A stretch of DNA of 64,000 nucleotides, from positions 372,001 to 436,000 of the forward strand of contig NZ_JQNF01000005.1 of the NCBI RefSeq assembly GCF_000745125.1, given 5' to 3'. The DNA comes from Carnobacterium jeotgali MS3 (GTDB taxonomy: Bacteria; Bacillota; Bacilli; Lactobacillales; Carnobacteriaceae). A program made the position numbers and the translations under genes. Below are positions 8,707 to 18,176 of the stretch, piece after piece (position 1 is the stretch's first letter; every line of letters begins with the position of its first letter). A model generated the notes under the pieces. That model had not been told where the DNA came from. It searched no databases and saw only the letters and a list, made by a program, of their open reading frames with translations.

Positions 8707-9750
8707 GTGAATCTTGTATCAGAATTAACAAAAATAAAAAATGGCACAATTGCTACAGTTTATATTGTATTAGGAACAGAGTCCTACTTAGCTAGTGTAG
8801 CAAGAAAAACGCTGCTAGATAATTTATTAAAAGAAGAAGAACTGGAACTGAACTATGGCGCTTACGACATGGAAGAAGTGTCTATTGGAACTGCCTTAGA
8901 AGATGCAGAATCTATTCCATTTTTTGGTGAACGCCGCGTTGTTTTCGTCGACAGACCGGTTTTCTTAACAGGTGAAAAAACAAAATCAAAGATAGAGCAT
9001 GATTTGAAATGGTTCGAAAACTATTTAACCCGTCCTTCAGAGTCAACTACGCTTGTACTCTTTGCACCATACGAAAAATTAGATGAACGTAAGAAGATAA
9101 CCAAGTTACTCAAAAAAACAGCCACAGTACTTGAAGTTAATGCTTTATCAGAAAAAGAAATGCGAAAATATATTAAAGATACGATTTCAAATGAAGGGTA
9201 TCGGTATTCACCAGAAGCATTTGAATTGTTTATTCAATTAACAGATGCAAAGTTATCAGTAGCCATGGGAGAGTTGCCTAAGCTATTTCTTTACGCACAA
9301 GAAACTAAATTTATCACAATAGAAGCTGTTCAAGAATTAGTGGCTAAATCGTTAGAACAAAACATATTCGCCTTAAATGAATACGTCTTGAAGAAAGATG
9401 TAGGACAAGCATTAAACTTGTATCAAGATCTGTTGCTGCAAAAAGAAGATCCAATCAAAATAAATGCAATCATGACTGCTCAATTCCGATTGCTGATTCA
9501 AGTTAAAATTTTAGAGAAAAAAGGCTACCAACAAGGGGATATTGCTAAACTATTGAAAACACATCCTTACCGGGTAAAATTAGCTATTCAGCAAATGAGG
9601 AAAATCAAGGAATACGCATTAGTAGAAGCCTATAATGGGTTAATTGATGCTGAGTATCGATTGAAAACTGGTAAAGGCGATAAAGAAATGCAGTTTGAAC
9701 TATTTGTTTTGCAGTATGCTCAAAAAAAGTTGGTAAATAAACCTAGATAG
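8707..9750 (+). CDS. holA: DNA polymerase III delta subunit
   Basis: 347 residues from GTG 8707, the same length as B. subtilis YqeN/HolA; the frame extends upstream without family similarity. It is the clamp-loader wrench that opens the beta sliding clamp during replication. The N-terminal AAA+-like region lacks a functional P-loop, as usual for delta (YIVLGTESYLA near the start). The PFFGERRVVFV segment is characteristic, and a helical collar domain forms the C-terminus. The position between comEC and rpsT is conserved in Firmicutes. Confidence 0.93.
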   Translation: MNLVSELTKIKNGTIATVYIVLGTESYLASVARKTLLDNLLKEEELELNYGAYDMEEVSIGTALEDAESIPFFGERRVVFVDRPVFLTGEKTKSKIEHDLKWFENYLTRPSESTTLVLFAPYEKLDERKKITKLLKKTATVLEVNALSEKEMRKYIKDTISNEGYRYSPEAFELFIQLTDAKLSVAMGELPKLFLYAQETKFITIEAVQELVAKSLEQNIFALNEYVLKKDVGQALNLYQDLLLQKEDPIKINAIMTAQFRLLIQVKILEKKGYQQGDIAKLLKTHPYRVKLAIQQMRKIKEYALVEAYNGLIDAEYRLKTGKGDKEMQFELFVLQYAQKKLVNKPR

Positions 9751-9801
9751 CGGAGTTTAGAATAATATAGCTATCAAGTAAAAAAACTTTACACATTTTT
9801 A

Positions 9802-9830
9802 TTGCATTGAAGCGTGTCTTTATGTATAAT
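9802..9830 (+). promoter_or_regulatory. Promoter of rpsT
   Basis: TTGCAT (9802-9807), a 17-base spacer and TATAAT (9825-9830) lie 68 bases before the rpsT start. This is the best sigma-A match in the holA-rpsT gap. Confidence 0.8.
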
Positions 9831-9897
9831 TGAGTTTGTTGAAACAACTGGAATAGACTATTTTAAGTTGTAAATAATTGAAAGTGGGGTGAATCAA

Positions 9898-10152
9898 ATG
9901 CCAAACATCGAAGCTGCAATCAAACGTGTTCGTACTTCTGAGAAATCAGCTATACAAAACAACGTTCAAAAAAGTTCAATGCGTACTGCTATTAAAAAAT
10001 ACGTTCAAGCTATTGAAGCAGGTAACGAAAACTCTGAACAATTACTTAAAGAAGCAATCAAATCAATTGACATGGCTGCATCTAAAGGATTGATTCATAA
10101 AAATAAAGCTAACCGTGACAAATCTCGTTTAACTGCTAAATTAGCTAAATAA
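9898..10152 (+). CDS. rpsT: 30S ribosomal protein S20
   Basis: 84 residues from ATG 9898; the in-frame GTG at 9889 lies inside the ribosome-binding region AAAGTGGGGTG. It is a basic three-helix protein binding the 5' domain of 16S rRNA. The N-terminus [17 protein letters not shown] and the [16 protein letters not shown] segment are family hallmarks. It is monocistronic, with its own promoter and terminator. Confidence 0.97.
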   Translation: MPNIEAAIKRVRTSEKSAIQNNVQKSSMRTAIKKYVQAIEAGNENSEQLLKEAIKSIDMAASKGLIHKNKANRDKSRLTAKLAK

Positions 10153-10180
10153 GAGGTCATAGTTATATAGAGTCATTAGA

Positions 10181-10222
10181 AAAGTCGCAAATGCCTGATT
10201 AGTCAGGTGTTGCGGCTTTTTT
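10181..10222 (+). terminator. Terminator of rpsT
   Basis: AAGTCGCAAATGCCTGA pairs with TCAGGTGTTGCGGCTT around a 4-base loop and is followed by TTTTTT. One internal mismatch is seen. Confidence 0.9.
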
Positions 10223-10308
10223 AGTCTATAAAAGAGCTCTATCTCCATTTTTTTTCTATAGTAATTTAAATAAAATTAGCGATAATCTAGGCAACCTTAT
10301 CTAATTAG

Positions 10309-10340
10309 TTGTAAGAACACATGTTCAGTGCTAGAATAAT
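10309..10340 (+). promoter_or_regulatory. SOS promoter of uvrB with LexA (DinR) box
   Basis: TTGTAA (10309-10314) and TAGAAT (10332-10337) are 17 bases apart. Inside the spacer lies the perfect palindrome GAACACATGTTC at 10315-10326. It fits the Gram-positive LexA consensus GAAC-RNRY-GTTC at every position. LexA bound here would block RNA polymerase until SOS induction. Confidence 0.88.
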
Positions 10341-10419
10341 AAAGTAGAATTGAAATAGTATGTCTTACATGGAATAAGATTCATTTAGAATTAATAGAAG
10401 CACGAGGAGGTACGTAAAA

Positions 10420-12414
10420 ATGCCAAAAGACCAATTTGAACTGGTTTCTAAATACCAGCCAAGTGGTGATCAGCCGGCTGCAATCAAAAAACTAATTGCC
10501 GGTATCGAATCAGGAACGAAGGAACAAACTTTACTAGGTGCCACTGGAACAGGTAAAACTTTTACGGTCTCAAATGTTATTAAAGAAGTAAATAAACCGA
10601 CGTTAGTTATTGCTCATAATAAAACATTAGCAGGGCAATTGTACGGAGAATTTAAAGAGTTTTTCCCAGATAATGCGGTAGAGTATTTCGTGAGTTATTA
10701 TGACTATTATCAGCCAGAAGCTTATGTTCCTTCAAGCGATACGTTTATTGAAAAAGAATCAAGTGTGAATGATGAAATAGACAAATTGCGTCATTCAGCA
10801 ACGAGTGCTTTATTAGAAAGAAGAGATGTTATTGTAGTGGCATCTGTTTCTTGCATCTATGGATTAGTCAATCCTGAAGATTACCGGGATCATGTGCTTT
10901 CTTTACGTGTCGGGGCTGAAATGAACCGAGATGAAATGTTGCGACGCTTAGTAGACATGCAATTTGAGCGCAATGATATTGATTTTCAACGTGGCCGTTT
11001 TCGTGTTAGAGGAGACGTTGTAGAAATCTTTTTAGCTTCTCGTGACAGTGAGGCGATACGTGTAGAGTTCTTTGGTGATGAGATTGATCGTATCAGAGAA
11101 GTAGATGTGCTAACAGGTGAGGTCAAAGCGGATGTTCAACACGTTCCTATCTTTCCGGCTACTCACTTTGTTGCCAATGATGAACAAACTAGGTCAGCTA
11201 TTAAAAATATCCAAGAAGAGCTAGAAGAACGATTAAAAGAATTGCGTGCGGAAGATAAATTGATTGAAGCCCAACGATTAGAACAACGAACGAACTATGA
11301 TTTGGAAATGCTGTTAGAAATGGGCTATTGTTCTGGAATCGAAAACTATTCTAGGCACATGGATGGACGGAAACCTGGTGAAGCACCCTATACATTGATT
11401 GACTTCTTTCCAGATGATTTTTTAATTGTAATCGATGAGTCTCATATCACCATGTCTCAAATTAGAGGAATGTACAATGGCGATAGAGCTAGAAAACAAC
11501 AATTAATCGACTATGGTTTTAGATTACCTAGTGCTTTGGATAACCGACCGCTTCGCTTGGAAGAATTTGAGAATCACGTCAATCAAATTATGTATATTTC
11601 AGCTACACCAGGACCGTACGAATTAGAAAGAGCTCCAGAAGTGATTGAACAGATTATTCGTCCTACAGGATTGTTAGATCCAATTATAGAAGTGCGTCCA
11701 ATTAAAGGACAAATTGATGATTTGATTGGTGAAATAAATGAACGATCTGAAAAGAATGAGCGTGTCTTCATCACGACATTGACTAAGAAAATGTCAGAAG
11801 ATCTAACCGATTATTTGAAAGAAGTGGGAATTAAAGTTGCTTATCTGCATAGTGAAATAAAAACACTTGAACGAACGGAGATTATTCGAGACCTACGTTT
11901 AGGTGTATATGATGTGTTAATCGGAATCAACTTATTGCGTGAAGGAATCGATGTGCCAGAAGTATCGCTGGTCATTATTTTAGATGCAGATAAAGAAGGT
12001 TTCCTAAGAAGTGAACGTTCCCTTGTTCAGACTATCGGGCGAGCTGCACGTAATGAAAATGGGAGAGTAATTATGTATGCAGATCGAATAACAGATTCTA
12101 TGCGAGCGGCTATATCGGAAACCGGAAGACGTCGTGAAACGCAAGAAGAATACAACGAAAAACATGGCATTACTCCTAAGACAATCATTAAAGACATTCG
12201 TGATTTAATTTCGATTACTTCTGTAGTAAAAGGTGACGATGAGGGAGCCTCTGGTCTAGAAAATATTGCTAAAATGACTAGGGCACAACGTTTAGAATTA
12301 ATTGATGGTTTAGAACTAGAAATGAAAGTAGCTGCAAAAGAATTAAACTTTGAAAAGGCTGCTAATTTAAGAGATATGGTGTTAGAAATAACAGCTCAAT
12401 ATAAATTAAAATAA
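10420..12414 (+). CDS. uvrB: UvrABC excinuclease subunit B
   Basis: 664 residues, start ATG 10420 with GAGGAGG. It is the damage-verification helicase of nucleotide excision repair. It is loaded by UvrA, melts DNA around the lesion and recruits UvrC. Walker A GATGTGKT is at 40-47, the beta-hairpin segment [12 protein letters not shown] near 93-104 inserts between strands, Walker B is in the LIVIDESH stretch, and a UVR domain at the C-terminus contacts UvrC. uvrA, usually next door, is not within the following sequence; rpsO and pnp follow instead. A LexA box in the promoter makes it an SOS gene. Confidence 0.98.
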   Translation: MPKDQFELVSKYQPSGDQPAAIKKLIAGIESGTKEQTLLGATGTGKTFTVSNVIKEVNKPTLVIAHNKTLAGQLYGEFKEFFPDNAVEYFVSYYDYYQPEAYVPSSDTFIEKESSVNDEIDKLRHSATSALLERRDVIVVASVSCIYGLVNPEDYRDHVLSLRVGAEMNRDEMLRRLVDMQFERNDIDFQRGRFRVRGDVVEIFLASRDSEAIRVEFFGDEIDRIREVDVLTGEVKADVQHVPIFPATHFVANDEQTRSAIKNIQEELEERLKELRAEDKLIEAQRLEQRTNYDLEMLLEMGYCSGIENYSRHMDGRKPGEAPYTLIDFFPDDFLIVIDESHITMSQIRGMYNGDRARKQQLIDYGFRLPSALDNRPLRLEEFENHVNQIMYISATPGPYELERAPEVIEQIIRPTGLLDPIIEVRPIKGQIDDLIGEINERSEKNERVFITTLTKKMSEDLTDYLKEVGIKVAYLHSEIKTLERTEIIRDLRLGVYDVLIGINLLREGIDVPEVSLVIILDADKEGFLRSERSLVQTIGRAARNENGRVIMYADRITDSMRAAISETGRRRETQEEYNEKHGITPKTIIKDIRDLISITSVVKGDDEGASGLENIAKMTRAQRLELIDGLELEMKVAAKELNFEKAANLRDMVLEITAQYKLK

Positions 12415-12472
12415 AAAACACTTAAATAATAGAAGAAAAAATTTCCAAATCAAAAATTCTGATTAAAAAAAC

Positions 12473-12501
12473 TTGCATTTTCTTATTGAGTCTAGTAAAA
12501 T
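12473..12501 (+). promoter_or_regulatory. Promoter of rpsO
   Basis: TTGCAT (12473-12478), 17 bases, TAAAAT (12496-12501), in the gap after uvrB. A transcript would begin near 12508 and carry a leader of about 90 bases. Confidence 0.75.
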
Positions 12502-12507
12502 TCAAGA

Positions 12508-12596
12508 GTGTACTAAACACATACCTTTTACTTGGTAAAACGACTCACCAACGTCTACTCAGTAGGAGGAAAAAATCAGGAAAGAGGTGCTTAGAA
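12508..12596 (+). promoter_or_regulatory. Structured rpsO leader, possible S15 autoregulatory site
   Basis: The leader contains a 6-bp hairpin, TTTTAC/GTAAAA (12526-12540), and a CTAC/GTAG mini-hairpin. The latter abuts a strong Shine-Dalgarno-like GGAGG at 12565-12569 that has no start codon at the right distance. The real site GAAAGAGGTG lies downstream. S15 represses its own translation through leader RNA in several bacteria. That this leader does so is inference. Confidence 0.35.
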
Positions 12597-12866
12597 ATGT
12601 CAATTTCTAAAGAACGTAAAAATGAAATCATCACTGAATACGCAATCCACGAAGGAGATACAGGTTCTCCCGAAGTACAAGTTGCTGTATTAACAGCTGA
12701 GATTAATCACTTAAATGAACACGCACGTGTTCACAAAAAAGACCACCATTCTTATCGTGGACTTATGAAAAAAATTGGTCACCGTCGTAACTTGCTTGCG
12801 TACCTACGCAACAAAGATATTACTCGTTACCGTGAATTGATTCAAAGATTAGGTCTACGTCGTTAA
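12597..12866 (+). CDS. rpsO: 30S ribosomal protein S15
   Basis: 89 residues from ATG 12597, the standard S15 length; the frame is open further upstream but that part is leader. It binds the 16S rRNA central-domain three-way junction early in 30S assembly. The signature helices include [12 protein letters not shown] and a [11 protein letters not shown] motif. pnp lies downstream, the same order as in many bacteria, but a terminator separates them. Confidence 0.98.
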   Translation: MSISKERKNEIITEYAIHEGDTGSPEVQVAVLTAEINHLNEHARVHKKDHHSYRGLMKKIGHRRNLLAYLRNKDITRYRELIQRLGLRR

Positions 12867-12884
12867 TTTTTCGTAGTCTATTTA

Positions 12885-12918
12885 GAAGCGAGATTCTAAC
12901 GAATCTCGCTTCATTTTG
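12885..12918 (+). terminator. Terminator of rpsO
   Basis: GAAGCGAGATTC (12885-12896), loop TAAC, GAATCTCGCTTC (12901-12912), then ATTTTGT. The perfect 12-bp stem has only a short T run, so some readthrough into pnp is possible. Confidence 0.8.
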
Positions 12919-12955
12919 TATGTAAATAAAAAAGCTGTTTATTTTGTTGTCCATC

Positions 12956-13012
12956 CTACTATACAAATGTGAAGATTTAACCTAACGTTAAATACTGACA
13001 TTTGTTTAGTAG
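12956..13012 (+). promoter_or_regulatory. Long interrupted hairpin upstream of pnp
   Basis: The two arms pair in three blocks. CTACTA/TAGTAG (6 bp) and ACAAATGT/ACATTTGT (8 bp) are separated by a T-T mismatch. After a 4x4 internal loop comes ATTTAAC/GTTAAAT (7 bp) around a 5-base loop. It ends 52 bases before the pnp start. In E. coli a pnp leader hairpin cut by RNase III underlies PNPase autoregulation. A similar role here is inference from position. Confidence 0.5.
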
Positions 13013-13064
13013 TCTGTTTGGAAATGACGAATAAGAGCTTCAATAAAAAGGAGAAATGCACACA

Positions 13065-15173
13065 ATGACAGAGAAACAAATTTTTACTAAAGAATGGGCA
13101 GGGCGTACACTAACAATCGAAGTTGGACAATTAGCGAAACAAGCTAATGGAGCAACTTTGATTCGCTATAATGATACTGTCGTGTTATCTGCAGCAGTAG
13201 CTAGCAAAAAAGCGAAAGATGTTGATTTCTTTCCTTTAACTGTAAATTATGATGAAAAAATGTATTCAGTCGGTAAAATTCCAGGGGGCTTTATTAAAAG
13301 AGAAGCACGCCCAAGTGAATATGCGACCTTAACAGCTCGCTTAATTGACCGTCCAATTCGTCCAATGTTTGCAGAAGGATTTCGTAATGAAGTTCAAATC
13401 ACAAACACTGTTATGTCAGTTGATCAAAACTGTTCTCCAGCATTTTCAGCAATGTTCGGTTCTTCTTTATCACTAGCTATTTCTGATATTCCATTTAATG
13501 GACCTATTGCTAGTGTTGATGTTGGCCGCGTTGATGGAGAATATATCATTAACCCAACAGTAGAGCAAGAAGCATTATCAGATATCCATTTAACTGTTGC
13601 AGGAACAAAAGATGCCATTAACATGGTTGAAAGTGGAGCTGCGGAAGTTTCAGAAGAAGATATGCTAGGTGCTTTGATGTTTGGACACAGAGCGATTCAA
13701 GAACTAGTCGCTTTCCAAGAAGAAATTGTGTCTGCTGTCGGAAAAGAAAAAATGAATATTCAATTGTTGCAAATTGATGCAGATTTAGAAAAAGAAGTAA
13801 ATGATGCTTACCAATCTAAAATGATTGCAGCTATTCAAACAGAAGAAAAATTAGCTCGTGAAGAAAATATTGAAGCTGTTAAAGAAGAAGCAATGGCTTT
13901 TTATGAAGAGCACTATCAAGAACATGCTGAAGCTAAACGAATCAACAAAGAAGTAAAACAAATTGTTGAAGATATGGAAAAAAATGAAGTGCGTCGTTTA
14001 ATTACAGTCGACAAAATTAGACCAGATGGCCGTAAAATCGATGAAATTCGCTCTTTAGCTTCTGAAATTGGACTTTTACCAAGAGCACATGGTTCTGGTT
14101 TGTTCACACGTGGGCAAACACAAGCTTTATCAGTTGCTACGTTAGCTCCATTAGGCGAACATCAAATTATTGATGGCCTTGGTGTTGAAAACAGCAAACG
14201 TTTCATTCATCACTATAACTTCCCTCAATACTCTGTAGGAAGTACTGGACCATCACGTGGACCAGGTCGTCGTGAAATTGGACATGGAGCATTAGGAGAA
14301 CGTGCGTTGTCACAAGTTATTCCAAGTGAAGAAGATTTCCCTTACATGATTCGTTTAGTTGCTGAAGTTCTTGAATCAAACGGTTCTTCATCACAAGCAA
14401 GTATTTGTGCGGGCACATTAGCTTTAATGGATGCTGGTGTACCAATCAAAGCTCCAGTTGCTGGAATCGCTATGGGTCTAGTTAAAGAAGGCGAAAATTA
14501 TACTGTCTTAACAGATATCCAAGGGTTGGAAGATCACTTAGGCGATATGGACTTTAAAGTAGCCGGTACAAGCAAAGGAATTACGGCTCTTCAAATGGAT
14601 ATTAAAATAGAAGGTATCACTGAACAAATTTTAGAAGAAGCATTAATTCAAGCTAAGAAAGCAAGAATGGAAATTTTAAATGAATTGACTTCTACAATTG
14701 CTGAACCGCATGAAGAGTTAAGTGCATTTGCTCCTAAAATTGAAATGATGCAAATTAAACCGGAAAAAATCAAAGTTGTTATTGGCCGTGGTGGCGACCA
14801 AATTAATGCGATTATTGATGAAACCGGTGTTAAAATTGATATCGATCAAGAAGGAAAAATTAGTATTGCCTCTGAAGATGCTGCTATGATTAAACGCGCT
14901 AAAGAAATTATCGAAGAGTTAACAAAAGACATCGAAGTCGGTAAAGTTTATTCTGGAAAAGTAAAACGAATTGAAAAATTTGGAGCTTTTGTTGAAATTG
15001 CTAAAGGCAAAGATGGTTTACTTCATATTTCTGAAATAGCTAACGAACGTGTTGCTAAAGTTGAAGATGTTTTGGCTTTAGGAGAAGTAATGGACGTTAA
15101 AGTTATCGAAATCGATAAACAAGGAAGAATTAACCTTTCTCGTAAAGTATTATTGAAAACTGAAGAAAAGTAA
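13065..15173 (+). CDS. pnp: Polyribonucleotide nucleotidyltransferase (PNPase)
   Basis: 702 residues from ATG 13065, which is 11 bases after AAGGAG; the in-frame ATG at 13056 is too close to it. It is a phosphorolytic 3'-5' exoribonuclease of RNA decay and competence-related processing. Two RNase PH-like domains (about 10-215 and 310-540) flank a helical linker. A KH domain carries [10 protein letters not shown] near 571 and an S1 domain begins near residue 624 ([19 protein letters not shown]). It is full length. It is preceded by a long hairpin that may regulate it. Confidence 0.98.
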   Translation: MTEKQIFTKEWAGRTLTIEVGQLAKQANGATLIRYNDTVVLSAAVASKKAKDVDFFPLTVNYDEKMYSVGKIPGGFIKREARPSEYATLTARLIDRPIRPMFAEGFRNEVQITNTVMSVDQNCSPAFSAMFGSSLSLAISDIPFNGPIASVDVGRVDGEYIINPTVEQEALSDIHLTVAGTKDAINMVESGAAEVSEEDMLGALMFGHRAIQELVAFQEEIVSAVGKEKMNIQLLQIDADLEKEVNDAYQSKMIAAIQTEEKLAREENIEAVKEEAMAFYEEHYQEHAEAKRINKEVKQIVEDMEKNEVRRLITVDKIRPDGRKIDEIRSLASEIGLLPRAHGSGLFTRGQTQALSVATLAPLGEHQIIDGLGVENSKRFIHHYNFPQYSVGSTGPSRGPGRREIGHGALGERALSQVIPSEEDFPYMIRLVAEVLESNGSSSQASICAGTLALMDAGVPIKAPVAGIAMGLVKEGENYTVLTDIQGLEDHLGDMDFKVAGTSKGITALQMDIKIEGITEQILEEALIQAKKARMEILNELTSTIAEPHEELSAFAPKIEMMQIKPEKIKVVIGRGGDQINAIIDETGVKIDIDQEGKISIASEDAAMIKRAKEIIEELTKDIEVGKVYSGKVKRIEKFGAFVEIAKGKDGLLHISEIANERVAKVEDVLALGEVMDVKVIEIDKQGRINLSRKVLLKTEEK

Positions 15174-15181
15174 AAATGAGT

Positions 15182-15222
15182 AAAAAAAGAACCCAATTTT
15201 TTTAATTGGGTTCTTTTTTTTT
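15182..15222. terminator. Bidirectional terminator between pnp and the convergent hydrolase gene
   Basis: AAAAAAAGAACCCAATT pairs with AATTGGGTTCTTTTTTT around a T-rich loop. A and T runs flank it on the two sides, so it can end both convergent genes. Confidence 0.9.
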
Positions 15223-15226
15223 GGAC

Positions 15227-15982
15227 TTAATTTTCTTCAAGCGATGTTAACCATTCTACTAATTGGTTAACGGTCTCTTCTTGTTGTTGTTCAGCTGAAA
15301 TACTACCAGGATTATCGCCTTCTTGGTCTCCGTAATCGCCAAATCCAGCATGATTGCCTCCTTCAATAGTGTAAAATAGAGTGGATTCTGGTAAGTATTT
15401 TTTCCCATCTTGATAGGCTTCTTTATCAACTACACCATCATTAGAGCCGATTATAGAAATAACGGACAATGGTAAATTATCTAGACGACCATTTTCGTCT
15501 GGATAACTAGCTAACAAGAAAACGCCTTTTAATTGTTTGGTAGTTGCTGCATGTGCAAAACGACTAGCCATAACACCGCCTAAGGAATGGCCACCAATAA
15601 CGTAATCGCCAATTTTTTCATCAGCGATAACAGCTTCCGCTTTGTTTTTATCAGTAACGGCAAGGTTTAAAGCATGTTTAACAAGGTAAACGGGGTAACC
15701 TTGTGTAGCTAGCTTAGCTGCAATTGTGCTATAACTTTTTTCTTCTACTAATCCTCCTTGATAAAATATGACAGATGTATCCTGTTGACATTTATTATTC
15801 AAGGGGAGAAAAATAAGTGCATCGTTTGTTTCTTTAACGGTGTATTGACTGGTAGATTCAGTTTCTTTTAGCGTTTCGTTTAAAGGTTGATAAGTCCTAG
15901 TGTGTAACAGAAACAGACCACCTAAAAAGAGTAACACCAACAGTACTAAACAAATGATTAAAACTTTGTATTTGCGCTTCAT
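15227..15982 (-). CDS. Membrane-anchored alpha/beta hydrolase
   Basis: 251 residues from ATG 15982, with GAGGAG eight bases upstream. An N-terminal helix (7-26) anchors or exports it. The extracytoplasmic part has an alpha/beta hydrolase fold: nucleophile elbow GHSLGG at 131-136 (Ser133), with likely acid Asp182 in GSNDGVVD and likely base His211 in GGNHAGFG. It resembles the Abhydrolase_5 type predicted esterases and lipases. The substrate is unknown. It is divergent from asd and appears monocistronic. Confidence 0.82.
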   Translation of the reverse strand: MKRKYKVLIICLVLLVLLFLGGLFLLHTRTYQPLNETLKETESTSQYTVKETNDALIFLPLNNKCQQDTSVIFYQGGLVEEKSYSTIAAKLATQGYPVYLVKHALNLAVTDKNKAEAVIADEKIGDYVIGGHSLGGVMASRFAHAATTKQLKGVFLLASYPDENGRLDNLPLSVISIIGSNDGVVDKEAYQDGKKYLPESTLFYTIEGGNHAGFGDYGDQEGDNPGSISAEQQQEETVNQLVEWLTSLEEN

Positions 15983-16025
15983 AGGTTCTCCTCTCATCTT
16001 AATTGAATAGAGTGATATACAAAAA

Positions 16026-16120
16026 GTGTAGCACAATTTTTTTAAATTCGTTAGATAAATGAAACAAAAAAAGGCGAATAACCTACATTTATATAAATTT
16101 CTTTGGAATTGTGCTAAAAT
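16026..16120. promoter_or_regulatory. Divergent extended -10 promoters for the hydrolase and asd genes
   Basis: The same core AATTGTGCTA occurs on the plus strand at 16107-16116, reading on into TGCTAAAAT toward asd. It also occurs on the minus strand at 16029-16038, reading on into TGCTACACT toward the hydrolase. Both look like TGN-extended -10 elements with poor -35 boxes. The 10-bp inverted identity could be chance or a shared control site. Confidence 0.4.
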
Positions 16121-16190
16121 GTATATTGGGAGCACACGTAGTTAATAGATAATATGAAAATTTAATTTCGTAATTAGGAGAGATAAAATT

Positions 16191-17240
16191 ATGACTGGAT
16201 ATACTATTGCAGTTGTGGGAGCAACTGGAGCTGTAGGAACAAAAATGATTCAAATGTTGGAACAAGCTACATTTCCGATAAAAAGTGTGAAACTTTTAGC
16301 ATCTAAACGTTCTGCTGGAAAAAAGATACTTTTTAAAGGTAAAGAAGCAGAAATTCAAGAAACAACAGCTGAATCTTTTGAAAATGTTGATATTGCCTTG
16401 TTTAGTGCTGGCGGATCAATCTCAAAACAATTTGCACCGGAAGCTGTAAAACGTGGGGCAGTTGTTATTGACAACACGAGTGCTTATCGAATGGATTCAG
16501 AAGTACCATTAGTCGTTCCAGAAGTAAATGAAGAAGCCGTTCGTTCTCATAAAGGAATCATTGCTAATCCGAACTGTTCAACTATCCAAATGATGGTCGC
16601 ACTTGAACCTATTCGTAAGCAATATGGCTTAGATCGTATTATTGTTTCTACTTACCAAGCAGTAAGTGGAGCAGGTATTTCTGCGGTGAAAGAAATGAAA
16701 GAACAAGCACAGAAGATGCTAAATGAAGAACCTTATGAAGCAACTATTTTGCCATCTGGGGGAGATAAAAAACATTTCCCAATCGCTTTTAATGCTTTAC
16801 CGCAAATTGATTTATTTACGGAAGATGGTTATACATTTGAAGAATTAAAAATGATTAATGAAACTAAAAAAATTATGAGCGATGATAAAATAAAAGTTTC
16901 TGCTACTTGTGTTCGTATTCCAGTTGTTTCAGGACACTCAGAATCTGTTTATATTGAAGTAAAAGAAGATGGAGCTAGTGTGTCTGCTCTCCAAGATATT
17001 TTGAGAAATGCACCTGGTGTAGTCCTTCAAGATGATCCATCTAATCAAATTTACCCAACAGCATTGGCAGCAGCAGGTAAGAAAGAAACGTTTGTTGGAA
17101 GAATCCGTAAAGACAGAGATGAAGATAAAGGTTTTCACATGTGGATTGTTTCTGATAACTTATTAAAAGGGGCAGCTTGGAACTCAGTTCAAATTGCTGA
17201 AAGTCTACACAAGCTAGGGTTAATCAAAGTAAGTAACTAA
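16191..17240 (+). CDS. asd: Aspartate-semialdehyde dehydrogenase
   Basis: 349 residues. It reduces aspartyl phosphate to aspartate semialdehyde with NADPH, the branch point to lysine/diaminopimelate, threonine and methionine. The NADP-binding loop GATGAVG is at 10-16 and the catalytic Cys129 in NPNCSTIQM. Start ATG 16191 follows TAGGAGAG. dapA follows 23 bases after the stop, so the pair feeds the diaminopimelate branch. No aspartokinase gene is adjacent. Confidence 0.97.
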   Translation: MTGYTIAVVGATGAVGTKMIQMLEQATFPIKSVKLLASKRSAGKKILFKGKEAEIQETTAESFENVDIALFSAGGSISKQFAPEAVKRGAVVIDNTSAYRMDSEVPLVVPEVNEEAVRSHKGIIANPNCSTIQMMVALEPIRKQYGLDRIIVSTYQAVSGAGISAVKEMKEQAQKMLNEEPYEATILPSGGDKKHFPIAFNALPQIDLFTEDGYTFEELKMINETKKIMSDDKIKVSATCVRIPVVSGHSESVYIEVKEDGASVSALQDILRNAPGVVLQDDPSNQIYPTALAAAGKKETFVGRIRKDRDEDKGFHMWIVSDNLLKGAAWNSVQIAESLHKLGLIKVSN

Positions 17241-17263
17241 ATTTAAAATAAAGGGTGATTTTG

Positions 17264-18142
17264 ATGGATTTAAGAAAAGCTCGCATTATAACAGCTATGA
17301 CAACTCCATTTAATGAACAAGGATTAGTTGATTATGAACAATTAGAAAAACTAATCAATTTTTTACTTGAAAATGGAACTGAAGGATTAGTAGTGGGCGG
17401 AACAACCGGCGAATCTCCTACATTAGCTCATGAAGAAAAAATTGCTTTATATCGTAAAACGGTCGAGTTAACGGCAGGACGTGTTCCAATCATTGCTGGT
17501 ACGGGATCATTCAACACGGCTGAAACGATTGCTTTTACCAAAGAAGTTGAAGCTATCTCGGGTATTGATGCAGCATTAGTAGTCGTTCCTTACTATAATA
17601 AACCTAATCAAGCGGGTTTATATGCTCATTTTGAAGCTGTAGCAGCTAGTACAACCTTGCCAATTATCATTTATAATGTACCTGGACGTACGAGTGTTTC
17701 TATTGATCCTAAGACGACAATTAAACTTTCTGCTATAAAAAATATAATTGGTGTAAAAGAATGTTTGGGTCTAGATGCTTTGAGTGAAGAAATTGAAAAA
17801 ACGTCTGATGACTTTTTAGTCTATACTGGTGAAGACGGAAATGCTTTCCCTGCCAAATGTATCGGTGCAACTGGTGTTATTTCTGTAGCCAGTCATGTAT
17901 TAGGGAATGATATTGCTAAAATGTATGATCTTTTAGAAGAAGGTTCTCTAGCTGAAGCAGCATCGATGCATCGTCAATTAGTACCAAAAATGACTAGTTT
18001 GTTCACTGTGCCATCTCCGGCGCCTGTGAAATTTGCATTGAATCATTTAGGTATTCATGTAGGCGGAACAAGATTGCCATTAGTGGCATGCACAAAAGAA
18101 GAAGAAGCACATATATTGAAAGAATTAAATTGGACAAAATAA
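17264..18142 (+). CDS. dapA: 4-hydroxy-tetrahydrodipicolinate synthase
   Basis: 292 residues from ATG 17264 behind AAGGGTG; the in-frame GTG at 17255 lies within that site. It condenses pyruvate with aspartate semialdehyde, committing flux to lysine and peptidoglycan diaminopimelate. The Schiff-base lysine is Lys165 in GVKECLG. Thr47/Thr48 in GGTTGES, Tyr137 in IIYNVPGR and Arg142 complete the active site. It lies in an operon-like run with asd and rnjB. Confidence 0.97.
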   Translation: MDLRKARIITAMTTPFNEQGLVDYEQLEKLINFLLENGTEGLVVGGTTGESPTLAHEEKIALYRKTVELTAGRVPIIAGTGSFNTAETIAFTKEVEAISGIDAALVVVPYYNKPNQAGLYAHFEAVAASTTLPIIIYNVPGRTSVSIDPKTTIKLSAIKNIIGVKECLGLDALSEEIEKTSDDFLVYTGEDGNAFPAKCIGATGVISVASHVLGNDIAKMYDLLEEGSLAEAASMHRQLVPKMTSLFTVPSPAPVKFALNHLGIHVGGTRLPLVACTKEEEAHILKELNWTK

Positions 18143-18176
18143 AACTAAAAAAATTGAAAGCAAGAGAGGTGAAGAA

